Shown here: positions 1 to 5,864 of the stretch, piece by piece
Position numbering within the stretch: the first letter of the stretch is position 1
How the letters are laid out: each line of letters opens with the position of its first letter
Assembly (NCBI GenBank): GCA_030670615.1
Contig: DAOVBJ010000058.1
Span: 1-6,276, forward strand
Direction: 5' to 3'
From: Candidatus Bathyarchaeota archaeon
GTDB taxonomy: Archaea; Thermoproteota; Bathyarchaeia; RBG-16-48-13; GCA-020355125
Length of the DNA: 6,276 nucleotides
The notes under the pieces: generated by a model
Database searches by the model: none
Told to the model about the DNA's origin: nothing
The model's input: only the letters and a program-made list of their open reading frames with translations
Position numbers and translations under genes: made by a program

Positions 1-255
1 CTGAACAAGCTTAAAGGAGTAGAAGCTAAAATATCTGGCGAAAGGATGGGAATTCCAACAAACGCATACGTGACACTAAATCAAGAGATATTAGACTTAA
101 AGGCTCAAGAGGTCGTTGAAATCCTCAAGAATGGTGACCCAAGGGTATGGGTGAATCTTCGTGAAGAGACAATAGTTATATCTGCTGATACATTCGTTGA
201 AGGGGACGAAGAGGAAATTATTGAAGCACTAAAGAGAGTTCTTGAGAGGCATTAA
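1..255 (+). CDS. SelA-like / D-glucosaminate-6-phosphate ammonia lyase-like PLP enzyme, C-terminal end
   Basis: The reading frame is open from the first base to a TAA at 253-255, so this is the last 84 residues of a gene starting outside the window. The visible part is the small C-terminal domain of a fold-type I pyridoxal-phosphate enzyme. A 'LKNGDPRVWV' stretch is followed by a beta strand (ETIVISADTF) and a final 'EGDEEEIIEALKRVL' helix. This order (gene-dose-like 'GDP' loop, strand, terminal helix) is typical of the SelA-like group, which includes L-seryl-tRNA(Sec) selenium transferase relatives and D-glucosaminate-6-phosphate ammonia lyases. The PLP lysine and the rest of the active site lie upstream, so substrate cannot be assigned. 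The ATG at 46 is internal to the domain and is not a credible start. No T-rich terminator follows; a palindromic TAGCTAGCTA repeat begins 6 bases after the stop. The family call is from remembered patterns, not an alignment. Confidence -1.
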   Translation: MNKLKGVEAKISGERMGIPTNAYVTLNQEILDLKAQEVVEILKNGDPRVWVNLREETIVISADTFVEGDEEEIIEALKRVLERH

Positions 256-261
256 CTTCAA

Positions 262-364
262 TAGCTAGCTATTCATCACAGGTGATAATCTAGCTAATTT
301 GTATTCATAACATGTTGGATATCTATGTCCTCACGCTAGCTAGATCTCCACGCCAGCTAGCTAA
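262..364. repeat. Cluster of AGCTAGCT-type palindromic repeats (left cluster)
   Basis: Four copies of a short palindromic motif lie within about 100 bases after the PLP-enzyme gene. They are TAGCTAGCTA at 262-271, a partial CTAGCTAA at 290-297, GCTAGCTAG at 335-343 and AGCTAGCTAA at 355-364. The unit is self-complementary, so it has no strand. Spacing is irregular, which argues against a tandem satellite or CRISPR. The same motif recurs at 534-545, 4819-4828, 5403-5428 and 5865-6146, always outside intact genes. Its function is unknown. Confidence -1.
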
Positions 365-386
365 CGTTCTCATTCACCGTGGTTTT

Positions 387-533
387 TCACAGGTACCCGC
401 GTTCTAGTATCATCCTTATGTTTGTTCTGTCAACCTCACAGCTTATATGGCCCAGATCGTCTTCCCAGAAGATCTCTTGAGCAGATTTACAAACGGGTTT
501 TTCCTTCGTAATTCGTAATTTGGTAACAATATG
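387..533 (-). pseudogene. Start-less coding-like fragment, unknown family
   Basis: On the minus strand the frame is open for 48 codons between a TAA just upstream of 533 and a TGA at 389-387. The peptide has a natural-looking composition, including 'SAQEIFWEDDLGHISCEV' and 'TNIRMILERGYL', rich in charged residues with a regular hydrophobic pattern. No ATG, GTG or TTG occurs in frame before the late ATG near the C-terminus. It therefore looks like a piece of a broken gene rather than a functional small protein. I do not recognise the family. It sits between AGCTAGCT-type repeats (355-364 and 534-545), so the repeats may mark the edges of the remnant. The alternative is a chance open frame; 48 codons alone is weak evidence, and composition is the main support. 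Confidence -1.
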
Positions 534-545
534 TTAGCTAGTTAG
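534..545. repeat. AGCTAGCT-type repeat copy
   Basis: The sequence TTAGCTAGTTAG is a diverged copy of the AGCTAGCT-type motif. It falls between the minus-strand fragment at 387-533 and the plus-strand relic starting at 574. Confidence -1.
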
Positions 546-573
546 TCTCCTCACCCTCAAGGTCTTTGCCAAG

Positions 574-1160
574 ATGGTGAGAATGTTTAGCGGGATATCT
601 TGCGTCTGCTACTTTGGAGGATCTACAAAACCTCAGCTCCTCTTCGCGGTCAGGGCCTCCAACAGGATTGTAGAGGAGAACTTGGAGAGGATATTGAGGA
701 CGTGCTTCGAGTGGAATGGATGCGGAAACCCGAAACTCGTAAGATAGACGGCGGGGCTGGCCTTTGTGAGTAGAGTAAACGTCAAGTTCGACCTGAAGTG
801 CTCTGCTCTGGCTATGAGCCTTGCCCTCATTGGCGTATCTAACGATAGGAGCTATGAAATAGGGTGGTCGCCGAAGAATTCTATGGCGAGAGAAGGGACT
901 TACACGCGCTCACGGCAATCACGCTGTTGGTTCCAATCTTCGATTTCTTAGAGGTTGAATGCACAGCCAAATTCATTGTAGAACCAGACCCGGACATATC
1001 TTACAGGCTCTTGATCTTTCACCTTAACTTCACCATGAGTGACGAGTTCACCGTTAGAGTTGCAAAGACGCTGGATGAAGCCTGCAAATTAGTTGAGGTG
1101 GGCTTCGACTATGTAACCGTCATGGAAAGCGGAAAAATCTTTCGAATGCAAAAAAAGTGA
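574..1160 (+). pseudogene. Frame-broken relic ending in an archaeal integrase-like tail
   Basis: A coding-like tract runs through several interruptions. From ATG 574 the frame is open for 57 codons to TAG 745-747 and continues in the same frame past that stop to about 860 (…DRSYEIGW). It then appears to shift to the frame starting at GTG 864, which ends at TGA 1158-1160. The last ~45 residues read 'FHLNFTMSDEFTVRVAKTL', 'DEACKLVEVGFDYVTVM' and 'ESGKIFRMQKK'. From memory this resembles the C-terminal tail of archaeal tyrosine integrases, where the catalytic tyrosine segment (Y-T-H-L type) is followed by a 'VAKT-EEA-LIEAGFEYV…KIFRKRK' tail. Here 'LLIFHL' has no tyrosine at the expected place, so recombinase activity would be lost. 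The upstream portion contains cysteines but no motif I can name. The whole looks like a decayed gene; whether both halves belong to one ancestral gene is inference. Confidence -1.
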
Positions 1161-1168
1161 TGTTTAAA
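1161..1168 (+). promoter_or_regulatory. Archaeal TATA box for the UPF0182 gene
   Basis: TGTTTAAA/TTTAAATT lies directly after the stop of the integrase-tail relic and is preceded by a purine-rich A6GTGA tract that could act as a BRE. Its centre is about 25 bases before the GTG at 1191, the normal TATA-to-start distance in archaea. This predicts a leaderless transcript beginning at or next to the start codon. No Shine-Dalgarno sequence precedes 1191, which agrees. A second AT-rich stretch (ACTATAAAAC, 1173-1182) is an alternative TATA box that would start transcription inside the coding region. Confidence -1.
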
Positions 1169-1190
1169 TTGAACTATAAAACTAGTTTTA

Positions 1191-4100
1191 GTGTGTTTAG
1201 AGTTGGAAAGAAGAACCCCCATCTCAACCGTTATTTTCCTTTTAATCATGTTTATGATGATTTTCTCATCCTTCTTCGGGAGCAGTCCCATAGTTTTTGT
1301 AGTTGGTTTAGTGGTTGTGATTGTGGCTGTTTTCATAATTTCTAAACAGCGGAGAGGTCTTTCAGAGAAGCCAAGTCAGCCGGAGTACTTTAGAACGTCT
1401 CGTCCGCCCATCAGACCGCTGGATCTACCGCGGCTGGAGCTGCCGCGATTAGGGCGATGGGTAATCATACCCATAGCCATCATCGGCGTCGTCGCATTCA
1501 TCCTCTATCAGAATTGGTGGCTCGACGTCGCCATCTTTCAAGCAATGTTTAACATGAAGGCGGGCTTAGACTGGTGGAACATCCAATTTCTCAACAATTA
1601 CTACTTCTATGCGAGCCTAGGCATCGGACTCCTCATAGTCCTCAGTGATCCCCGAATATCCATCACACGAGAGATGGATGGAGGACGGAGGATTTACCTC
1701 CACAGTAAGTTCATAGGTGTCGTGCGGGTCCTCCGCAGCCAGATAACGCGATATTCAATGGACGGTTCATTCACTTTTCAAATGGAGGAGCTGGCCTACG
1801 ACGATAAGGTCTCGCTCAAACTGGGGTTGGCCTGGAAGGCCCTCCAATTCCTCGTCGGCGCCTTCGTCATCGGTCCACCTCTAGCGGAAGGATTCGCATT
1901 GCGATACCTCATCATCGCTAAATGGGTCGAGACCCAACAACTCTCTTGGATGAGTCTACTTCAGAGAACGACCTCCATCCTTTGGACCCGTCTCTTTACG
2001 TCGGAAATGCCCACCGGCGCCTGGCTCATCGAAAACTCTCCGGTGTTAGAGTTTATAACGTGGCTAAAGACTCCCATAACCATTTTTTGTGTGCTCTGGG
2101 GTCTACGGTTCGCGGTTTCCCTTGTTTTTGGATTTCTCAAAGGCGACGTTCCAAAGGTGTTCCGGTCGATAGTGTTAATCGGTCTTGCAGCACTCACACC
2201 GATCCTAATACCGGTACCCACTACCATCTTTGACATAACAACGCCCTTCTATGTGAGATCCATGGTCATCGGAGAAATCACCCTGATAGTCTTGGCCATC
2301 TTCTTCAGCCTGCGAGAAGACTGGGTTCAACAGTCTGTTAACTACATTTTCCGACGTAAAATCCTTTTAACCGCAGTCGTACTGTTGGTTTCCATCAGCG
2401 TTTTATCAGGTCCTATCGTCGTGGCTTTTCAATATGCGCCTGCCATGGAAGGGAACTGGAAGAGCTGGGTTTGGGAACCCCAGATTAAGCCTACCGTGGA
2501 ATACACCCAATGGGCCACAGGTTTACAAGACATCGTTGAAGACGATTTAGAGGTCGCCCTGAACACAGGGGAAAACCTTGAAATCCTCACTAACATTCGC
2601 GTCTTCAATGATGACGCGGCTAAACTTCGGTTGAAACCTCAGATCGGCGTGAACTGGATGGATCTAGAGAACATCGATGTGATCTGGCTAAACGAACGGG
2701 AGTATTGGATTTCCGCCCTTAAAATCGTCTTGCCTCCCACGGTCGAGGACCCGTGGCGTTCGGAGCGCTTGATTGTAACCCATTCAGAACGCATATTAGC
2801 CATTGACGCAGCCTCGGGAGAAATCTTGACCGGGCAGTCAGTATTCAACCTCTCGGAACCTGCATCACTTTACTACGGTGAGGGGGGTCTTTTTGAGTCG
2901 TCAGACATTGTCTACGTGGACATCCCTAATTTTGTCGAGAACCACTTACCAGAATACACGGGTCCGCCCACATATATTGGAGAACCGGACTACGTTCTAT
3001 CGGGCTTCAACCGCTACTGGTTCTTTTCAGGAATGTTTGGGCGGGAAGACCTGCGCTGGGACTTCGCCAGAGGCGACCACGGCGAAGAAGTGAAGATGCT
3101 GTATCTTCGAGATGTTCGGGAACGCATTTCTCCCATCCTTTTGCCCGGAATGACGGTTGACGATGACCCCTACTTAGTGTCGGATGGGGAAAACTTGTAC
3201 TATGCACTCTACGTCTACATCGACAGAGACATGCCTACCGAATACTTGGATTACCCCAACCGTAAAAACGTGTTTTTACGAAACTTTGCAGTCGTCCTCA
3301 TCAATACCTATGATGGAAGTATTGATGGGTACCTCATGTCGGATGAGGAAAACTATGTTCTCGACTTTTATCGAGCCATGTATCCCGAATGGAACCAGCC
3401 CACTCCACCCTGGTTACAACCTCAACTGCGGTATCCCGAGTTCCTCTTTGAGCGCCAGATCGACTCAGATAACATATATCATGTCACCAATTCCGACGTA
3501 TGGCAGGGAGCAACGGACTTCTTCGAGTTAACGACGGATGCGGATGGAGAAGAGATAGAGGACGTCAGATACGTTGTTTTCAGCTTGAATGAAGTCACGT
3601 ATTGGGCATCATTCCGCCTCGTACAGAAGGTTGGAAATCCCGCACTGAACGTGGCAGCCATGTACGTGGCCCTTAACGGTGAAAACTTTGGAAGCACCTT
3701 TCTCTTCCGAGGAGGTAACGAAGCGGTCATTGGACCTCAAACCGCCGTAGACGCCATCAGCAATTTCAGTCCCACAAAGTCCCTCCTGAGCCTCCACCCC
3801 AACTGGGAGCCTGGAAACGTTTTGATGTATGTCGTGAATGGTACGATCCACTATTTTGTCCCCTTTTATGCGAAGACGGAGACCACGCTCGCTCCTGCGA
3901 TGATGGCGAGTGTCAACGGGTTATCTCAGGCCGTGGGGTACTACGTTATCGAGAACCCTCAAGACGCTGCAGAGGTGAGATTGGGATCGGAGAAAGCCTA
4001 CTTGGACTTAGTAGGGATACAGGTTGAGGTTGGAGCAGAAGAACGAAAGAACAATATTCTTGAAACCTTCGAGGACCTAGGGTACACGCTTACGACGCCA

Positions 4101-4349
4101 CAGCAAGTCAACCCCAATGTAGCCTTCTTAGAGGGTTCTGTTAATTATCGGGAGGAGTTGGATCGACCGCAAACCGAGGCCCTTATCACTTCCTACGTTG
4201 ACACGTGGGCTAAGCCGAACAATAAGAGTGTGATTCTCATGTGGGAGACGGTGGAAGCAGACGCTAGTGTACTCAACTTTGGGGTGTTAGTGAATAATGG
4301 GGGCGTAATTGAGCTTCACTACATAACCGTAACCTACACATCCGGTTAA
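1191..4349 (+). CDS. UPF0182 family (COG1615) large integral membrane protein
   Basis: The gene encodes 1052 residues from a GTG start and ends at TAA 4347-4349. It belongs to UPF0182, a family of unknown biochemical function with an N-terminal membrane part and a large C-terminal extracytoplasmic part. About nine hydrophobic segments are visible, near residues 11-29, 33-51, 90-108, 135-152, 213-235, 293-316, 325-345, 358-374 and 391-413. A Pro/Arg-rich linker (about 52-88) separates the first pair from the rest. The soluble part (414-1052) carries recognisable family blocks: YYGE at 561-564, YLRDVRERI at 638-646, DDDPYLVSDG at 657-666, LRYPEFLFERQ at 746-756, YHVTNSDVW at 763-771 and GPQTAVDAI at 848-856. 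Length is slightly above the ~900-1000 I recall for bacterial members, largely from the extra N-terminal segments. The start rests on the TATA spacing; TTG 1203 is an alternative. The gene stands alone, between decayed regions, with no operon partner on its strand. Confidence -1.
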   Translation: MCLELERRTPISTVIFLLIMFMMIFSSFFGSSPIVFVVGLVVVIVAVFIISKQRRGLSEKPSQPEYFRTSRPPIRPLDLPRLELPRLGRWVIIPIAIIGVVAFILYQNWWLDVAIFQAMFNMKAGLDWWNIQFLNNYYFYASLGIGLLIVLSDPRISITREMDGGRRIYLHSKFIGVVRVLRSQITRYSMDGSFTFQMEELAYDDKVSLKLGLAWKALQFLVGAFVIGPPLAEGFALRYLIIAKWVETQQLSWMSLLQRTTSILWTRLFTSEMPTGAWLIENSPVLEFITWLKTPITIFCVLWGLRFAVSLVFGFLKGDVPKVFRSIVLIGLAALTPILIPVPTTIFDITTPFYVRSMVIGEITLIVLAIFFSLREDWVQQSVNYIFRRKILLTAVVLLVSISVLSGPIVVAFQYAPAMEGNWKSWVWEPQIKPTVEYTQWATGLQDIVEDDLEVALNTGENLEILTNIRVFNDDAAKLRLKPQIGVNWMDLENIDVIWLNEREYWISALKIVLPPTVEDPWRSERLIVTHSERILAIDAASGEILTGQSVFNLSEPASLYYGEGGLFESSDIVYVDIPNFVENHLPEYTGPPTYIGEPDYVLSGFNRYWFFSGMFGREDLRWDFARGDHGEEVKMLYLRDVRERISPILLPGMTVDDDPYLVSDGENLYYALYVYIDRDMPTEYLDYPNRKNVFLRNFAVVLINTYDGSIDGYLMSDEENYVLDFYRAMYPEWNQPTPPWLQPQLRYPEFLFERQIDSDNIYHVTNSDVWQGATDFFELTTDADGEEIEDVRYVVFSLNEVTYWASFRLVQKVGNPALNVAAMYVALNGENFGSTFLFRGGNEAVIGPQTAVDAISNFSPTKSLLSLHPNWEPGNVLMYVVNGTIHYFVPFYAKTETTLAPAMMASVNGLSQAVGYYVIENPQDAAEVRLGSEKAYLDLVGIQVEVGAEERKNNILETFEDLGYTLTTPQQVNPNVAFLEGSVNYREELDRPQTEALITSYVDTWAKPNNKSVILMWETVEADASVLNFGVLVNNGGVIELHYITVTYTSG

Positions 4350-4361
4350 AAGAATCGTCGT

Positions 4362-4372
4362 CCCCCCTTTTT
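4362..4372 (+). terminator. C/T-tract terminator after UPF0182
   Basis: A run of six C then five T (4362-4372) begins about 12 bases after the UPF0182 stop, followed by a further TTT at 4376-4378. Pyrimidine-rich, T-ending tracts without a strong hairpin are the usual archaeal termination signal. No clear stem is seen upstream, so the call rests on the tract and its position. Confidence -1.
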
Positions 4373-4396
4373 GGCTTTAAAAATGTTGAGCAGGCT

Positions 4397-4596
4397 TCAC
4401 ACCATCTGGAGGAACCCAGACATAATGGCGACGACTCCCGTCATGATACCGAGCTGGGTGTAACTCAAGTCGAGGTCAGCCATCATCGCGGGGCAAAGCA
4501 CGGATAACCAACAAAGAATTGTTGGCCAGCGTGGGAGAAGGCTACCGCTGCCAGGGTGCGTGTCTCCGAGTCTCCCTTTACGTTACCCTCGCTCAC
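4397..4596 (-). pseudogene. Decayed N-terminus of a major facilitator superfamily (MFS) transporter
   Basis: On the minus strand a GTG at 4596-4594 opens 37 codons ending at TGA 4485-4483, including 'AAVAFSHAGQQFFVG'. In a neighbouring frame the reading continues as 'PAMMADLDLSYTQLGIMTG' and 'VVAIMSGFLQMV' to a TGA at 4399-4397. Together these match the start of MFS permeases: a first helix with a His-Gly-type motif, a 'YP-M-DL-LSY-QLG' loop, then the start of the second helix. About 60 of the usual ~400 residues remain. A frameshift near 4490 and loss of a few residues disrupt helix 1, and nothing further follows, so it cannot make a transporter. Upstream traces of expression signals survive: GAGGAG at 4613-4608, 11 bases before the GTG, and AATATTTATTTC at 4652-4641 as a TATA box. 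The family match is recalled by eye, not searched. Confidence -1.
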
Positions 4597-4623
4597 AGCT
4601 CACAGGTCTCCTCAAAGTTCGTT

Positions 4624-4868
4624 CTACGTTTCAGAACTGAGAAATAAATATTGCCCACCATTAACGATAAGACTCAGCGACGAAGCCTCCTCCATGCAGT
4701 TGATTACCGCCAAGCGACGTGTGTTGATACGTTAGGATAGACAGCGCGAACCATTCTTGTTGTTAAGAGAACCAGTAGAACAACAGATTCTCCCTCAATC
4801 GGGGTTGAAAAGAGCGGGTAGTTAGCTATCTCATTTATCTTGGTGTGAGCCCATTGTTTCAAGTTCAA
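4624..4868 (-). pseudogene. Frame-broken minus-strand relic, unknown family
   Basis: From TTG 4868-4866 the minus strand is open for 54 codons to TAA 4706-4704, giving 'KINEIANYPLFSTPIEGES', 'VVLLVLLTTRMVRAVYPNVS' and 'THVAWR'. A second frame overlapping its end continues with 'LAVINCMEEASSLSLIVNGG' to TAG 4626-4624. The two pieces read as one continuous protein-like sequence broken by a frameshift around 4720. I cannot name the family. It lies just upstream of the MFS relic on the same strand, so both may be remains of one operon. The plus strand of the same stretch also has short open frames, but they look less protein-like. One AGCTAGCT-type copy (TAGTTAGCTA, 4819-4828) lies inside this relic, consistent with the sequence no longer being under coding constraint. 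Confidence -1.
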
Positions 4869-4883
4869 GGTATGTAGAGGAAC

Positions 4884-4893
4884 CTTTTAATCT
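4884..4893 (+). promoter_or_regulatory. Possible TATA box for the DUF5615 gene
   Basis: CTTTTAATCT is the best AT-rich element upstream of the PIN-like gene. It predicts a transcription start near 4914, giving a ~40-base leader that includes the GGGAGG ribosome-binding site. The match to an archaeal TATA consensus is only moderate. Confidence -1.
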
Positions 4894-4942
4894 TGAAAAC
4901 GTTTAGTAGCAGACGACGATATTGTCCAAGAGTCCTGAATAC

Positions 4943-4949
4943 GGGAGGG
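4943..4949 (+). promoter_or_regulatory. Ribosome-binding site that supports a CTG start
   Basis: GGGAGGG is a strong Shine-Dalgarno sequence, well placed (4-5 bases) for a CTG at 4954. It is far too distant from the first conventional start in frame, TTG 4984. It therefore decides the start of the PIN-like gene. Confidence -1.
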
Positions 4950-4953
4950 TCTT

Positions 4954-5229
4954 CTGAAACTGAAGTTACTGATTGACGAGCAGTTGCTTGGATGTGGGGC
5001 GCTCCTGAAATCGATTGGTTACCAAGTTGTGCTGGCAAATGAGACAGGTGTTCAACTGGATACCGACCTCGTCGAGTACGCTATTCAGAACGGTTTGTTT
5101 ATTGTCACTGAAGATAAGGGTATGGCAAGTCTCTGCAAATTCAGAAATGTGCCGCATCTCCACCTTGACGTAACGATGAAAGCAAAGATGATCGTAGACG
5201 AATTAAAAAAGCAAAACATCGATTGGTAA
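4954..5229 (+). CDS. DUF5615 (Mut7-C-like) PIN-domain-like protein
   Basis: The protein has 91 residues and ends at TAA 5227-5229. It matches the short archaeal DUF5615/PIN-like group, which shares the nuclease fold of Mut7-C and VapC-type toxins. The N-terminal strand 'KLKLLIDEQLL' (residues 2-12) carries the family's conserved Asp (D8). D36/D38 follow in 'QLDTDLVEYA', and 'FIVTEDKGM' (49-57) supplies the acidic pair E53/D54, corresponding to the usual T-x-D-K motif. The remainder ('VPHLHLDV', then a terminal helix) fits the compact archaeal form. No ATG, GTG or TTG lies upstream of residue 11 after the in-frame stop at 4936-4938. Starting at TTG 4984 would remove the first strand and the conserved Asp. 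CTG 4954 with GGGAGGG upstream, or less likely CTG 4960, is therefore the best start; a decayed ATG is the alternative. Relatives are often toxin components, but no antitoxin (such as DUF433) is intact beside it, so toxin function is unproven. Confidence -1.
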   Translation: MKLKLLIDEQLLGCGALLKSIGYQVVLANETGVQLDTDLVEYAIQNGLFIVTEDKGMASLCKFRNVPHLHLDVTMKAKMIVDELKKQNIDW

Positions 5230-5326
5230 GGGCTACGGCATAACAATCCTTAAAGGCGGAAATGAAAAGCAACTCAAGAAAGAACTACGTGATTTCCTCG
5301 CTACTCTCGACTCGAACAGAAATTAG
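5207..5326 (+). pseudogene. Start-less open frame overlapping the end of the DUF5615 gene
   Basis: In the +1-shifted frame the sequence is open from 5207 to TAG 5324-5326. It gives a protein-like tail, 'GKGYGITILKGGNEKQ' then 'LKKELRDFLATLDSNRN'. The frame has no ATG, GTG or TTG, so it cannot be an independent gene unless read by frameshifting or an unusual start. It may be the C-terminal remnant of a neighbouring gene lost by deletion. I do not recognise the family, and chance is possible at 39 codons. Confidence -1.
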
Positions 5327-5412
5327 AAAGAAATAAAAAAATTTTAAACATCACCTTCTTTCAACATTCGCGTGCATGGTCATTACACTGCAAGCATTTC
5401 GCAAAGCTAGAT

Positions 5413-5430
5413 AAAGCTAGTTAGCTTTTT
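5413..5430 (+). terminator. Hairpin with T-tract between convergent genes, built from the AGCTAG repeat
   Basis: AAAGCT (5413-5418), a four-base loop AGTT, and AGCTTT (5423-5428) form a six-bp stem followed by further Ts to 5430. It lies between the plus-strand DUF5615 gene and the minus-strand receiver gene and ends on the receiver's stop codon (5431-5429). It could end plus-strand transcription. The hairpin is made from a variant of the repeat found elsewhere in the window, with another partial copy (AAAGCTAG) at 5403-5410. Confidence -1.
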
Positions 5431-5803
5431 ACTGAATGGTATTTATCAATTCCTTATATCCTATTAATTGGCTGAGTCTCTCGTGATCTATGGGTTTCAT
5501 GATGTAAGCGTTGGCACCGACATTCATGGCATCTACAGCGTTTTGTAGCTCTGCATGCCCGGTAATCATTATTTTAATCATATGAGGGTATTTTAATTGA
5601 AAGATTTTGAGCACTGTTATGCCGGACATGTCTGGAAGCTTTAGGTCTATGAGAGCGATGTCAAAAAACCGTTCTCTCGCCGTCATGATGGCTTCTTTAC
5701 CGGTTATAGCGGTTTCTATCCTGTACCCTTTTTCCTGCAGAACGTCACTCAGGGTCTCGAGCATGTCTATGTCGTCGTCAATTATCAGAATACTTCCATT
5801 CAT
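5429..5803 (-). CDS. Stand-alone response regulator receiver (CheY-like) protein
   Basis: The 124-residue protein is a single REC domain without an output domain. The phosphorylation site is complete: acidic pocket D10/D11 in 'ILIIDDDID', phospho-acceptor D53 in 'IALIDLKLPDMSG', switch Thr T81 in 'IMITGHAE', aromatic Y100 and conserved Lys K103 in 'AYIMKPI'. It would be phosphorylated by a histidine kinase and act through protein contacts in the cytoplasm. The ATG at 5803-5801 is preferred over GTG 5845. It follows GAAGG (5815-5811) by 7 bases and leaves the usual three residues before the first strand, whereas GTG would add 14 residues with no family match. The C-terminus ('YKELINTIQ') ends soon after the last helix. 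It is transcribed away from a second receiver gene at 6203. No kinase is in the window, so its partner is unknown. Confidence -1.
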   Translation of the reverse strand: MNGSILIIDDDIDMLETLSDVLQEKGYRIETAITGKEAIMTARERFFDIALIDLKLPDMSGITVLKIFQLKYPHMIKIMITGHAELQNAVDAMNVGANAYIMKPIDHERLSQLIGYKELINTIQ

Positions 5804-5810
5804 TATTTTG

Positions 5811-5815
5811 CCTTC
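5811..5815 (-). promoter_or_regulatory. Ribosome-binding site of the minus-strand receiver gene
   Basis: GAAGG on the minus strand, 7 bases before ATG 5803, selects this start over the upstream GTG at 5845. Confidence -1.
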
Positions 5816-5864
5816 TTTTTGGAAATAACTCCTCAAATTCTTCACTTACTCCGTCAATAATCAT

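Noticed and set aside
262..364. CRISPR array or tandem repeat
   Set aside because: Units are only 8-10 bases with irregular spacing and no uniform spacers.
505..518. TTCGTAA repeated twice in tandem
   Set aside because: Only two 7-base units; easily chance or slippage within the remnant at 387-533.
633..830. Minus-strand 65-codon frame
   Set aside because: No recognisable motif, and the plus-strand frames here look more protein-like.
256..1160. tRNA gene or att site accompanying the integrase-like relic
   Set aside because: No cloverleaf-compatible sequence with a T-arm GTTCGANNC and no matching direct repeats were found by eye.
1109..1336. Minus-strand open frame across the UPF0182 start
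   Set aside because: Low-complexity Thr/Lys-rich product antisense to the promoter and first membrane segments; a shadow of the real gene.
1922..3851. Several open frames of 65-115 codons on both strands inside UPF0182
   Set aside because: The UPF0182 frame matches family blocks throughout; these are overlapping shadows without family features.
4966..5163. Minus-strand 65-codon frame opposite the DUF5615 gene
   Set aside because: Antisense shadow; the plus strand carries the family motifs and the ribosome-binding site.
5607..5828. Plus-strand 73-codon frame antisense to the receiver gene
   Set aside because: Ser/Met-rich shadow of a complete receiver domain on the other strand.
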